A stretch of 64,000 nucleotides of DNA from positions 3,038,001-3,102,000 of the forward strand of contig NC_134678.1 of the NCBI RefSeq assembly GCF_024713945.1. The letters are read 5' to 3'. The stretch is from Dermatophagoides farinae. Its lineage: Eukaryota > Arthropoda > Arachnida > Sarcoptiformes > Pyroglyphidae. The notes below the pieces were generated by a model. The model saw only the letters and a program-made list of their open reading frames with translations, had not been told where the DNA came from and ran no database searches. Numbering within the stretch: position 1 is the first letter of the stretch; each line of letters begins with the position of its first letter. This document shows, piece by piece, positions 23,757 through 37,218 of the stretch. The translations under genes were made by a program, and so were the position numbers.

Positions 23757-26700
23757 ATGTCTGATGGATCCGAATGTAACATTAAAGTTGTCTGTCGTTT
23801 TCGACCTCTAAATGATTCAGAGGAAAAATCTGGTAGCAAATTCGTCGTCAAATTTCCTTCAAATAGTGAAGAAGGATTGACTATATCGGTATGTAAATAT
23901 TTTGCATTATAAAATCGATTGTTTTAGAATTAATTAATTAAAATATTGTTTTCAGGGCAAAACATATGTATTTGATAAAGTGTTCAAACCAAATGCAAGT
24001 CAAGAAAAAGTATATAATGAAGCAGCAAAAGCTATTGTCAAAGATGTTCTTGGTGGCTATAATGGTACCATATTTGCATATGGTCAAACATCATCGGGTA
24101 AAACACATACGATGGAAGGTGTACTTAATGATCCCGATTATATGGGTATCATACCACGTATCGTGAATGATATATTCAATTATATCTACTCGATCGATGA
24201 AGCAATTGAATTTCACATCAAAGTCTCTTATTTTGAAATTTATTTAGATAAAATTAGAGATCTTTTAGATGGTAAATAATCAGTATTTGTGATTTTAAAA
24301 AAATCAATTATTGTTAATAATTTCTCAACAGTGTCCAAAGTGAATCTATCGGTTCATGAAGATAAAAATCGTTGCACATTTGTCAAAGGTGCGACCGAAC
24401 GTTTCGTAACATGTCCAGAGGAAGTGATGGAAGTTATTGATGAAGGAAAATCAAATCGACATATAGCCGTGACGAGTTAGTATTGCAAAAATTATTCGTT
24501 TTAAATAGAAATTTTTAACAATTTTATTCTATCAGATATGAATGAACATTCTTCTCGTAGTCATTCAGTATTCTTGATAAATGTTAAGCAAGAAAATCAA
24601 GATAACCAGAAAAAACTGACCGGAAAATTATATCTTGTTGATTTGGCTGGTTCTGAAAAGGTTTGTAATTTTATCAATAATGAATAATAGTTAAATAAAT
24701 GGCGACTATTTTACAAATTAGGTTAGCAAGACTGGCGCTGAAGGAATGGTGTTGGATGAAGCAAAAAATATTAACAAATCGCTTTCAGCACTTGGAAATG
24801 TGATATCAGCCCTAGCGGATGGCAATGTAATTATCTCCAAATGACATTTATACAAATGAATCATAATTATTTTATCATGTATTTTTTATTGTAGAAATCT
24901 CATATTCCATATCGTGATAGTAAGCTTACTCGTATATTACAAGAATCACTCGGCGGTAATTCACGTACTACAATCATTATATGCTGTTCACCGGCATCAT
25001 TCAATGAAATGGAAACAAAGTCAACGCTTGAATTTGGTCGGCGAGCCAAAACCATCAAGAACGTTGTCATAGTGAATGAAGAATTGACCGCTGAAGAATG
25101 GAAACGTCGTTATGAACGTGAACGTGAAAAAGTTACCAAACTTCGTGCTCAACTTCAACGTTGTGAACAGGAATTGACACGATGGCGAAACGGTGAATCC
25201 GTACCGCCTGATGAACAATCAGGATTGGTTAGAGATCTTGATACTAGTACACTTAGTCTATCCGAATCAGTTCATAATTTGCCTGCTGCTTCCGCTCCAG
25301 CAATGAATATTAATGTTCCAATGTTTGCAGCTACAACTAACGAACCATTAACAAATGAAGAACGAATGAAATTCGAAGAAGAACGAGCTCGACTTTATGC
25401 TCAGCTTGATGAAAAAGATGATGAAATTGATAAATATAGTCAACAGATTGAAAAATTAAAAGAGCAAATTGTCGAACAGGAAGAAATATTCACATCATCT
25501 AGACGTGATAATGATGTCCTACAAGCCGATATTACTCGTTTTCAACAGGAAAATGAATCTCTTAAAGAAGAGGTTAAAGAAGTATTACAAGCTCTCGAAG
25601 AGCTTGCTGTTAATTATGATCAAAAATCACAAGAGTTCGAAACAAAGAACCGAGAATTTGAAACGTTAAGCGAAGAATTGACACAAAAATCTTCACTATT
25701 GAATGGTCAAGAATCAGAATTACAACAAATAAAAGAACAGATGAATCATCAGAAGCGACGATATGTAGAAATGGTTACAAATCTAATGAAAGATCTCAGC
25801 GAAGTGGGAATCGTTTTGGGTTCGAATCAAAATGCAAGTTTTATTGGTGAACTAAAAATATCAAATGATGCAAGCAAATTGGATGATGAATTTACTGTTG
25901 CTCGATTGTTCATAAGTAAAATGAAAAGCGAAGTCAAAGCACTTACGACTCGAACTGCTCATCTTGAAACATACCAGTCATCTTGTAATAAAAAGATTGA
26001 ATCATATGAAAAAGAATTGCAGGAACGTCGTTTACTTATAAGCCAATACGAGGCCAAGATGAATTCATTACAAGAAACGATAAAAGAAGCTGATAAAAAA
26101 CTACGCGTTCTGGAAGAAACTGTTGATCAGCTAAATGAAGAATGTGCTAAATTGAAAGCAGCCGAAGAAATGCATCAGGTTACATCAAAAGAAAAAGAAA
26201 AGGAAAAAGATTCTGTCGAGCAAATGAAAAATGCTCTTGAACAACAAATTGAAAAACATAGAGAAAATCATCAAAAACAATTGGCCACATTACGTGATGA
26301 AATTGCCGAACGCCAATCAATGGTCGATCAGTACAAAGATTTGAATCAAAAAATGACCCTTGCTCTAGAACGATTACAACAAGATTATGATAAGCTCAAA
26401 GCCGAAGAAAATGACAAGAGTGCAAAATTGCATGAAATGACATTGTTGAATGAAAAATGTGAACAGGCCAAACAAGATCTTAAAGGACTAGAAGAGACTG
26501 TTGCCAAAGAGTTGAATAGCCTATTCAATCTTCGAAAATTATTTGTCGAAGATATTAAGAATCGGTTTAAAAAGATTTCGATTGGTGAGGAACAGGATGA
26601 TTCTTCAAATTCTGGTGGATCATTAGCCCAGAAACAGAAAATTGCCTTCCTCGAGAACAATCTTGAACAATTGACTAAAGTTCATAAACAGGTACTTGTT

Positions 26701-27105
26701 GCATTGTTTGAATTTGTATTCGCCATTTTTAATGTATTATTATTTATTTTTTAGCTTGTACGAGACAATGCCGAATTGAGGTGTGAACTTCCAAAATTAG
26801 AAAAACGATTACGTACTACAATGGAACGTGTAAAAACGTTGGAAGCTGCCCTAAAAGAAGCTAAAGAATCGGCTATGAAAGATCGAAAACGTTATCAACA
26901 CGAAGTTGATCGAATCAAAGAAGCCGTCCGACAAAAGAATTTAGCACGAAGAGGACACGTCGCTCAAATAGGTTTGTTAATACATTTTCATCTAGATTTT
27001 TGTCAATTAATAATGATTATTCAAAATTCAATAGTAAAACCAATTCGTGCTGGCGGTGGACCCAATACCGTTGTTTATCGTCCGAACAATATGCAATCCA
27101 AGTGA
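23757..27105 (+). CDS. Khc: Kinesin-1 heavy chain
   Basis: Plus-end microtubule motor for axonal and organelle transport. Eight exons: 23757-23888, 23956-24271, 24332-24475, 24536-24660, 24722-24826, 24895-26691, 26755-26971 and 27035-27105. All phases agree, giving 968 residues, the usual kinesin-1 length. Motor domain about 1-330: P-loop GQTSSGKT at 87-94, switch [10 protein letters not shown] at about 200-208, switch II DLAGSE at 233-238, and [19 protein letters not shown]. The neck follows ([21 protein letters not shown]). Long heptad coiled coils fill about 340-900, encoded by a single 1.8-kb exon. The globular tail contains the IAK-type autoinhibitory region in the form [13 protein letters not shown]; most kinesin-1 chains have QIAKPIR there, so the IAK alanine is replaced by Val. 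That codon spans the exon 7/8 junction (G + TA), and a nearby alternative junction is not excluded. Confidence 0.96.
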
Positions 27106-27940
27106 ATATAAAAAAAAACCCATTCACATTGGAATCTATATCTAGGTTTTTTCTTTTGTTTCAAATTGTTTTACTTTCTTTCATTTCAGATGAAAATATA
27201 AATTTCCGTCATTCAACCGACACCCTCGCCCCCACACAAACACAAAATACATAATGAAGTGTTTGTAAACTTGTAATATTTTCGATCACACATTTTGCAT
27301 ATGAATATTGATAGCAACACTTTTTCCTGTATTCCACCTGATTCTATGCAATTTCTTTGAGTTATACACAATACTGTTTCATCATCAACATCATCAATAT
27401 AACGATACGTAATACTTGTATACTTGTTTTTTTTAATTGTTAATACATTTTACGTATCGTGTTTTGTCATATTTTACTTTGATTCAAATGAATTGTTTCT
27501 TCCTTGCCTAATAATAATGATGATGATGATGATGATAAACGAAACAAAGAAGACAATTTTATTTTACAGATTGACATATTCATTCATTCATTCATTCAAA
27601 TTGAAAAGAAAAATTAGGTTCTGCTTGATGGAAAACAAAAACTATAATAATAATTGTATAATTCTCTGTGAAGGTGTTCTATTTATTCTTTTAATGATTA
27701 TTTTTTCTTCCTTATTTCAATATATTTTATTTCATGCTAAACAAACAAACAAAACAAAAAAAACTTTTTCCCGAATCAATCTCAAATAGACAACAACAAA
27801 AATTATATTATTATTATTATAGTTTTTATTTCTTTTGATTTTATAATTATTAAACAAATTGATTTCATTTTTATAAAAAAAAAATAATATAACAATCCAT
27901 ATGTATTTTGAGTATTTTATTCTTATTAAATTTTAATTAA
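27106..27940. other. Convergent 3' UTRs of Khc and MMUT
   Basis: AT-rich untranslated sequence with an ATG-repeat near 27515 and a CATT run near 27580. No gene. Confidence 0.6.
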
Positions 27941-30317
27941 TTAATTAGAAGCGGCAATATTCTTATCATTTTTGTTACGAGATTCTTGTATGACTTCCAA
28001 TGTTTTTATTGCACAATGCGGAATCGGTGTACCCGGACCAAAAATCGCTGAAGCACCTGCTTTGTAAAGGAAATCATAATCCTGTGGAGGAATGACTCCA
28101 CCAACAATCACTTTGATATCTCTGGTAAACGAAACAAAATATTGTTAGAAACAATCATTTAACAATCTGTTTGTAAATCAACTTACTCTCTGCCAAGTTT
28201 TTTCAATGCATCAGCTAATAATGGTACCAATGTTTTATGGCCAGCAGCCAAGCTACTCACGCCTACACAATGAACATCAGCATCGACCGCTTGTTGAGCT
28301 GCTTCTTCGGGTGTTTGAAACAATGGCCCCAAATCAACATCAAAACCAACATCAGCAAAGCCAGTAGCAACGACTTTTGCACCTCTATCATGACCATCTT
28401 GTCCCATTTTGGCAACTAATATACGAGGTCTACGACCTTCAACGGCTTCAAATTCTTTGATTTTATCCTGAATTTTTTTCAATACTTCCGATTCTGAATA
28501 TGCATTGTAATATGCACCGCTAACTAAACGATCAACGGCTGTATATCTGCCGAATACTTTTTCCAATGCCATAGAAATTTCACCCAATGTAGCACGATTT
28601 TTGGCACATTCTACTGCTCTTTCCAGAACATTACCATCACCTCTGGCAGCTTCAGTCAATGCATCCAAAGATCTTTGGCATACTTCTTCATCACGAGTGG
28701 TTTTGATTTGATTTAATTTAGCGATCTGAGCTTCACGTACTTGTTTGTTGTCAATCATCAGCACATCAATCGGTTCTTCTTTTTCCAATCTATATTTATT
28801 AACTCCGACAATTACCTCCTGGCCAGAATCAATACGTGCTTGTTTGATTGCAGCACATTCTTCGATTTTCATCTTTGGTATACCTTGAGCCACAGCTTTT
28901 GCCATGCCTCCCATTTGTTCGATTTCTTCAATAATTTTCAATGCATCATTATATAATTCGTCGGTTAAACTTTCCATCATGTAGGAACCTCCCCATGGAT
29001 CAATAATTTTAGGAATGCCTGTTTCTTCTTGAATTATAATCTGTGTATTTCGAGCGATTCGAGCACTAAACCGTGAAGGCAAAGCAAGCGCTTCATCAAA
29101 AGAATTTGTATGAAGAGATTGTGTTCCACCAAATACAGCTGCTAAAGCTTCAACGGTAGTACGTACAATATTATTATACGGATCTTGTTCTGTCTGAGAC
29201 CATCCCGATGTTTGACAATGCGTACGCAACATACATGATTTAGAATTTGTTGGCTGAAAGTATTTAGTCATCAAATGTGCCCACAATCTTCGAGCGGCAC
29301 GCATTTTAGCAATTTCCATGTAAAAATTCATTCCAATTCCCCAAAAAAATGATAAACGAGGAGCAAAATCGTCAATTTTCAAACCCGCCTTTACACCAGT
29401 ACGGCAATATTCAAGACCATCAGCAATGGTGTATGCTAATTCTAATAAACTATTTGCACCAGCCTCTTGTATATGATAGCCAGAAATCGAAATGGAATTA
29501 AATTTCGGCATATTTTTGGATGTATATGAGAATATATCGCCAATGATTCTCATTGATTCATCTGGAGGATAAATATACGTATTTCGAACCATAAATTCTT
29601 TAAGAATATCATTTTGAATAGTTCCGGAAAGATATTTCTGTTCTACACCGGATTCTTCACCAGCTACAATGAAAAATGCCATAGTCGGTATGACCGCACC
29701 GTTCATTGTCATTGAAACGGAAATTTTTTTTAAATCAATTCCATCGAATAACATTTTCATATCTTCAACGCTATCAATAGCCACACCAGCCATACCGACA
29801 TCTCCTTGTACACGGATATCATCGCTATCATAGCCACGATGAGTAGCTAGATCGAAAGCAACACTTAAACCTTGTACACCAGCTTTAATATTTTCACGAT
29901 AAAATCGATTACTTTCTTCTACCGTACTGAAACCAGCATATTGACGTATAGTCCATGCTCTTTGTGCATACATAGTTGGATATGGTCCTCGAGTGAAAGG
30001 ATATTTTCCCGGCAATTCATTTTGTGGATCCTGTGCTCGATCTTCACTGAAATACACTGGTTTTAGCAGAATATTTTCATATGTTTTCCATATCAATGTA
30101 TCTGGATCTTTGCCCTTCATTTGTTTAGTGGCCATCTTTTTCCATTCTTCTCTCATCACATTCGACGACAATGATCGCCGATTTATCAAGGCTGAGAAAA
30201 CCTATACGGAAAAAATAAGATATATTTTCATAAACAAAATAAAATGAAAGTGATTATTTCATACACAACATTGATAATAACCTTTTTATAATGAAAATTA
30301 TAATTTAAATATTTCAT
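27941..30317 (-). CDS. MMUT: Methylmalonyl-CoA mutase, mitochondrial
   Basis: Adenosylcobalamin-dependent enzyme converting L-methylmalonyl-CoA to succinyl-CoA at the end of propionate, valine and isoleucine catabolism in mitochondria. Exons 30317-30282, 30201-28187 and 28121-27941; phases 0 and 2; 743 residues (human about 750). The short first exon joined to exon 2 gives [20 protein letters not shown], a basic, acid-free leader typical of mitochondrial import; exon 2 has no ATG of its own before the conserved region. The substrate-binding barrel has [36 protein letters not shown] and [12 protein letters not shown]-like residues ([20 protein letters not shown]). The B12-binding domain carries D-x-H-x-x-G as DGHDRG (His616), then the [12 protein letters not shown] and GGVIPPQDY segments. 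It looks intact. Confidence 0.95.
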
Positions 30318-30890
30318 TTTCTTGAACTTCAACTTGATTTCCAAATGTAACACAACTGAAAGCTTGCAGGTAGAAAAATCAATCAACAGCTATATAGCTC
30401 ATACGCAATTAAAGACTGTCGTCCATCAATAATATGATGATGTTGATGTGCAATTTGATGATGATGATAATGAAGATAACAAGCAAAGATTATTGACGAA
30501 AACATCTAGCTGCAAGTTAGCTATGTTGAATAAGCTATTCAGCAATGATTAATAAATAAAAAATTGATTTGTAGATGAATGTTTATGATGTACCAGATAA
30601 AATTCCAGTCCCAATTAGATGACAATCGCGATTAGAAAGTTCAAAAAATTAATTTACAAGAATTAGAAAGTTCAAAAAATTAATTTACAAGAAATGTCCT
30701 TTCAATCTAATCAAGGAATCTAATTTTGGAACGAAGCAACAATTCCAAGTTTTTTTTCAAGTTATACGATGACATGCGCATTAGACAACTGGCTCACTAT
30801 AGTTTTTCATCACCGGCTGTAATATAATTTTCAGAATTTCCACATTTTTAATATTATTATTATCAATCCGGTTTATCATTTCTCAAAATT
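30318..30890. promoter_or_regulatory. Divergent promoter region MMUT / ASCC2 with a 31-bp tandem duplication
   Basis: 573 bp separate the two start codons, so both promoters should lie here. It contains a perfect direct duplication of a 31-bp unit (30631-30661 and 30662-30692) and a CAT-rich patch near 30440. Confidence 0.5.
30631..30692. repeat. Perfect tandem duplication, 2 x 31 bp
   Basis: The unit starts attagaaagttc and ends ttacaaga; the copies are identical and abut directly, which suggests a recent replication-slippage duplication. Confidence 0.92.
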
Positions 30891-33659
30891 ATGGATCTAA
30901 AACCACAATCATCGTTCCGTTGTAAATCAAGATCAAGCGACAAAGTAAATAATTTCTTATTCTTGTAAATTCTTGCTTTGATGATTGATTGAATAAATTT
31001 TTGAATATTTAGATGAATCGTTATGATCCATTGGAGAAAAGACGTATCGTATTTTTGGATCGAAATCGAGAACAAAAATCGTTACCATTGATTGTATGAT
31101 AAATTTTTCTTTCAAAAGTTATTGTTAATTTTTTTTAATTCATATCCATCCGAATACAGAGTAAAGAATTCAATATTCGTATCAATTTTCCATTATATTA
31201 TGAGCCATCATCTAATGAAATGGACAATTTCAATTCAATGAACAGCTCAAAATGGATTCACGATTGTAAAATGTTTGAATCTTCTCTTAATTCCATTGTT
31301 CATTTGCCTTATTTTCGGTATGTTTTTTTCTGTGATGATGAAATTTTATTTTATTTTTTTTCAAAGTTTTTGGTCTGTTATCGTCTACAATCCAGATGTT
31401 CATACTGCTCTAGAATCATATCTAAATTATGTCACACGTCCTTATCGTATACATCCAATAATTAAACATGAAACGATTGGACCCGTATCAAGTAGTATTC
31501 ATTCTCTTGTTTTCCGAATCTATATACGGATTCTGTTACACAAAGAATCTGAGGTCTGTTTTCATATTATTTAGTATTCATGTCTGATTCGTTATCTTTT
31601 ATTTTCTTCAGGAAAATTATATGAGCGAAGATTATCACTCTGAACTGTTGATTAAAAACAATATTTTAGACATATCAAAAATATTGGATTTAATACAGAT
31701 TTACGGTTATGGACCAAATTCAGAAATGTTAAAATTTTTGCTAAAATCTTTTTTCCAACGAAACTATTCAAAAATGAAAAATGATGTCGTATTCGTTTTA
31801 AAAGAAATATTTGAATTTTTCTTCCATTATGAAAACTATAATTCATATGATTTAAATAATGAAATGTTTTATGTGATCGCAAATATTACGGATGTATTAT
31901 TCTCGTTGAACAAATTAATTCAATATGAACCACGAATTGCTTTCATTTATGAAGATGGTCAACTTTTGAATCGATTGATCAAGTTTCATTCACTTTATTT
32001 TCCATACATCGAAAATGAGACTCTATCTTTATATCGTTCGAATACAATCGTCGAAAAGTATGTATTATTAATAAAGTAATTTTCGGTTGTATGATTGTAT
32101 TTTCATTCGAATTCTTCGTAATAGTTTCTACAATTATTTCAAAAGCCAAATTTGTTTGTCCAAAGCTTCCTCTTTATTATTGTTTCGTAAAATTATACAT
32201 ACCGTCTACATTGAACCATTAGCGAATTTGTAAGTCTTGAATAATTTCATCTTATCATGTTTTAACATTTAATTTCTTCAGGCAAGATGACCTATACAAA
32301 CTATTTGATAATTTAATGAGATTGCTTGATTTTCTTGCTAACAAAGAAAGGTAACCAAATATTCATTCAATTCTGCCATTCATTTAAATATTTTATTCAT
32401 AATCATGTAGATTCTGTGTTGATTATTTTGAAAAATTTTCTTTTGAAAAAGAATTCGAATCACTCCGTCATAACCCTTCGTTAGATAAAGAATTAACTAT
32501 CAACGATGTTCTGGAATACTATCGAATGAATTTTAATACGTTGATAGAAAAACATAAATCACAAAATTCTGAGAAAGTCGAAAAGCCTCAAGCAATAAAT
32601 TTGGAACAAACATCAAAATATAGTTTTCGTATTGATCCTGAAACCATTTCCAAAGAACAACTTATTGCTGAAATGTTTCCTGAACTTGGTAATGGATTCA
32701 TTTACAAATGTCTCGAACATTATGATTTTAATAATGAACGAGTTGTCGATGCTATTCTCGAATCTAACCTCCCAGCGGAATTAAATTCATTAGACCGTAA
32801 ATTAACTAAATCTGATTTGGATAAAGTTGCATCAATGTTGGACAATGTGAAATCGAGTGGACAGATGGATGATCAAATATTAACGGATTCACAGAAATAT
32901 AATCCAATCAATAATGCTAATTACCAATTGGCCGACATTTATATCGGAAAGAAAGATAAATTGAGCGAAATGAAAGCCAACAAAGAAAAGACGAAAAATG
33001 TGACAATAGAATTGGCCGAAAAAATAGAGAAGGAAGAAGAAGAGCTAAAAGAACAGATTAAATTGATGATTGAACGTGGAAAATTACAACGTGAAGATTT
33101 AAAAACCGATGAAAAATATATAGGAATGGATATCTATGATGATGAATATGATGATACCTATGAAAATGAAGATGAAAATTTTGATATAGAACCTGTGATA
33201 GAAGAGAATAATGAAAACGACGACGATGATGATAATAATAATGATGATGCTATTGTTCATGAAAATTTAGGCAAAACAAACAATATGCCTAAATATAGGA
33301 TGGCCAATGAAAAGTATGAAAATTGTGCAAAATATTTGCGCAAACAGCTTTATAATAATAAATATCAACAACGGAACAACCAAGGAAAAGGGCAACAATC
33401 TTTCAATAATAGTTATGGTTCGAATGATCCTCAACAACGTCAAAAACAAACAGTTAAAAATCAACAATATCCAAATAATGTCAATCAAGATCATCGTCAT
33501 TCATCTAAAATGACAAATGATGATAGACGCAATGATGGTAACAATAACAGTAGCAATAATAACAATAATCGAAATTACAATACAAAAAATAGACAATCAA
33601 ACTATTACAATCCAAACAATAAAAACAACAAAACAACCAATCAAAATCGAAAAAAATGA
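30891..33659 (+). CDS. ASCC2: ASCC2, activating signal cointegrator 1 complex subunit 2
   Basis: Ubiquitin-binding subunit of the ASCC/RQT complex (with ASCC3 helicase), which splits collided ribosomes and supports alkylation repair. Eight exons: 30891-30944, 31013-31093, 31160-31317, 31367-31553, 31612-32057, 32125-32229, 32282-32350 and 32411-33659; 782 residues with all phases consistent. The N-terminal helical region contains WIHDCKMFESSLNSIVHLPYFRFWSVIV and YEPRIAF. The CUE domain, in the last exon, has MFPELGNGFIYKCLEHYDFNNERVVDAILE, close to human PDLGEGFILACLEYY. The downstream DDEYDDTYE acidic motif matches human EDEYDDTYD. The tail is strongly Asn/Gln-rich, where the human tail is charged. 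The first two short exons are the least certain. Confidence 0.88.
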
Positions 33660-33731
33660 TTTATTTTCAATATAAAATTATCACAATATATGATGTAAGA
33701 AAACAAAACGAATATTTTCAAGCAATTAAAT
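33660..33731. other. 72-bp gap between convergent stop codons of ASCC2 and GALNT-A
   Basis: Only 72 bp separate the two stops, with no room for two independent 3' UTRs; the transcripts must overlap in antisense. Confidence 0.8.
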
Positions 33732-36700
33732 TTAATCATTATTCCAATTTTGTGATATTATTTTCCATGCTTGTCTTTTATTATTATTTGATAAACATTT
33801 CGCCAATGAAAGTGTCGTTTTTCTTCGATCAATCGTAATGCATAATGAACTTTTAATGTGGATTATTTGCTTAAATTTTGAATCATATCGCCATTTTTGT
33901 CGTTCTAATTGATTGCAACCAATTAATAAAATTGAAGCGTTTGTTTTCTTAGAATTTGCATCAATACAAACAGATTCATCTGATTTAATATATCCTGTTT
34001 CACCTGTTAATGGAATAATAAAACTTTGTGGACCATAAATTTCTATTGAACATTTGGCCATGATGACTTTTCCGATTGGATGCACTCCATTCGATGGTCT
34101 TTGCATACATTCTTTGCTATATAAACTTTGAATATGTCCAAAAGTGGTGTTTGTATTTGGAAAAAAATTCTCTGGAATTTCGTAATAAAAGTCAAAACAT
34201 TATTACTAAATTATTGATTGAATACATGGATTGTTTAATAACTTACCCGGCCAAACATTTTCTAAAAACCATTCAAATGAATGGCAATTAAGTTTCCTAC
34301 GAAGATCGATTCTTTTCTCTATATCTTTTAGAATATCATTCCGATCATGATGAAGTATTTGTTTAGCAGTGGGATTTACTTTATAAAAAAAATTTTTCCA
34401 ATCATCCAGCCAAACTTCAGCCACTCGAATCAGATTACCATATAGTACATCGCCGACTTGTTTCTTTCCGAACGAATATGGTGATGAACTTCGAAAAACA
34501 TGGCCAACATGTGAACAAGGAGCAATTTCCACTTTTCCACCACATTGCCAAATACGTAAAGACATTTCAATATTTTCGCCACCCCAAACTTGTAGATGAG
34601 AATCATAGGTACCCAATTCGAAGAAATAATCTCGTCGTATAGAAAACAGGCCACCGGCCATTATAGGTGTACGAAATGATTTAGTCGAATCAAAATTCTT
34701 TTTATGCATTCGTTTCAATTCGGCATGGCCCACCGAAAACCAACGGAAATTGAGTGCCCAGTTCATTGCACCCCAATGAGCTTCAAAACTTCGTACATAA
34801 GCAAAATTTTGATCATTGATTATATCGATCACTGGACAAATGGCCACTTTTCCATCAATCAATATTCGATGTAATAATGGTTCAAGCCATCCATTGGTTG
34901 TTTCGCAATGTGCATCTAAAAAGGTAAGTACTTGTCCTTTGGCAAAATTTGCTCCCATTATTCTCGCACGTATTAGACCAATTCGATTTGTGGAACGAAG
35001 AATTCTGATTTGAATTTTTATTTCCTTCGATAGTTTATTCATATATTCATCAAGTTCTTGACCAAGAAACTTTCTTTGACTGGCATCATCGACCAATATT
35101 ATTTCGTTGATTAATCGATGTGGAGAACGTAGAATGACACTGTGTACAGTTCGAGCTAATAGTAAAAATTTTATGAAGATTTATTAGTCATTAAATGATG
35201 GTTGTATAAAGAAAACTACCCAATGTTGACCAAGCTTCATTGTGAAAAACAATGATTATACTGGTATCTGGTAAATTATCTGGATATTTTTTCACACGAC
35301 ATGTCTGTTTTCGAATGTCTGGCAGTGAACGATTCACAGAAATCATATCGCTAGCAACAATATTGAATTGATTAATAGCGAATAAACGTTTGGCTTGTGT
35401 ATGGTCCATTTTTGGCACATATACGGGAGATCCATTTTCGCCATAATTTGGTAATGGTGAATAATTGTTAACATTTAATAAATCTATATGAAAATAAGAA
35501 TATATAACAATAAACAATTAGAACACAAATATGGATTTGTTTGAATTGAATGTGATGATAAATTCACCATCTGTCAGGTTGATTTGATTGATCCATGGAA
35601 AACCTTTGCCCATATATTGACCAACAATAATATGAATGCCATTTTTGTCGGTATTTGACCTAGATGATATGATATTATCATTGCCATTTGATTCTTCATT
35701 TTTCACTACAAATAAAGTTATAGAAATAAAATATAGGTAAAATACCAAATTAGGTTCGATGTCACATTTGTCCGCGTTTGTGAGGGACAATTTTTTTTTT
35801 TAATAGAGGAATAAGAAAAAATAAAAATAATAGTGATCATTATGGAAAAAAATATCCTAAATCATTTGACTATTTATTATCATTCGACCGGCATATGACA
35901 ACATTATGACCAAAAAAAAAAAAAATTTCAAATTCAACAATTTAAATTCTATATATCCAATTTGCACATGCGTATGTTTGGAACTACAAACTATCAACAA
36001 CCATATATATTCATATATACATCCATTCGATCGTGTAATTTTTTTTGATTGAAATCAACGAACCGATTCTAAACTATAGAGCTGCATGTGTCTGTGTGTT
36101 TTTCTTTTTCCAATTATTGCATTTTCATTCAAACAAAAATGTATAAATCGTATAGTTTTTTTTTGGGATTGGGCTACTTCTACTAACAGCCGTATTGTTG
36201 TTCCTTTTCTAATATTATTTTTGGTTGTATTGATAGTAGTGTCAATGTATGTGTGTGTGTTGTGTGTGTGTGTCTATCCAAGTGGTATATAAAATAACGT
36301 TTGTGTTTTGAAATAAAAACGGTTTCGATGCTCAAAAAAACTCAATACCAATACTCTGCCACCACCGTCGCCGACAATAAAAACAACTTTTTTTTCGGCT
36401 GTGTGTGTGTGTATGTTTTGTATATAAATATTTATGTCATCAAATTTAAATTGACCAAACCAAATAGATAATCATGACTTAATTCATGATATTATCAGAT
36501 TTTCTAAAATAAAAAGAATCAAATGAATAGATTGATATATCTTATTATGTCTTGATTATTTATACTATTAATATGATCCCAACCAAATATGTTCAAAATC
36601 CAAATTAATCAATAAATTACGATTGATCGATTGTTATTCAATCACATTGATTTTTTAATAAAATTATTATTATTAAAAGTTATATCAGCTGTGTGTATAT

Positions 36701-37181
36701 AGCCATATACTATTTTTTCACATTTATTATTTGTGTTTTTGTTTGTGTAATGTGATCGACCGATTTTTTTTTCTTCTATTATCTGTAAAATGTTTATGAT
36801 AATTTGGATTCAATTTTAATAATTCCATTTAATCATCAATCGTGATCATCATCATCATCATCATCATTGTATTCATTCATTTGTGTGTCCCAGATGTCGA
36901 TCAATTAGCTTCAACTTCAAGTCATCATCATGATCATCAAATAACTAAATTCAATCAAGTATTAATGAATGGAAAAAAAACTAATAACACATTTAATTAC
37001 AACAATTGTACGAGAAAAAGAGTTTGAAAAAACATATGCTGACACACTTAATAACAAATCGAATGTCACAATTTTTTCACAATTAATAATTGTCCATGAA
37101 ATCGTTGATGTTTTTTGTTTTGTTTTTTTGGTTGAGAACCAAAAACAAAACAAAAAAAAAAACGATAAATCAATCAAATAA

Positions 37182-37218
<37 letters not shown>

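Noticed and set aside
27424-27789. 121-codon frame after Khc
   Set aside because: Lies in the 3' UTR; hydrophobic low-complexity composition, Met run from an ATG repeat.
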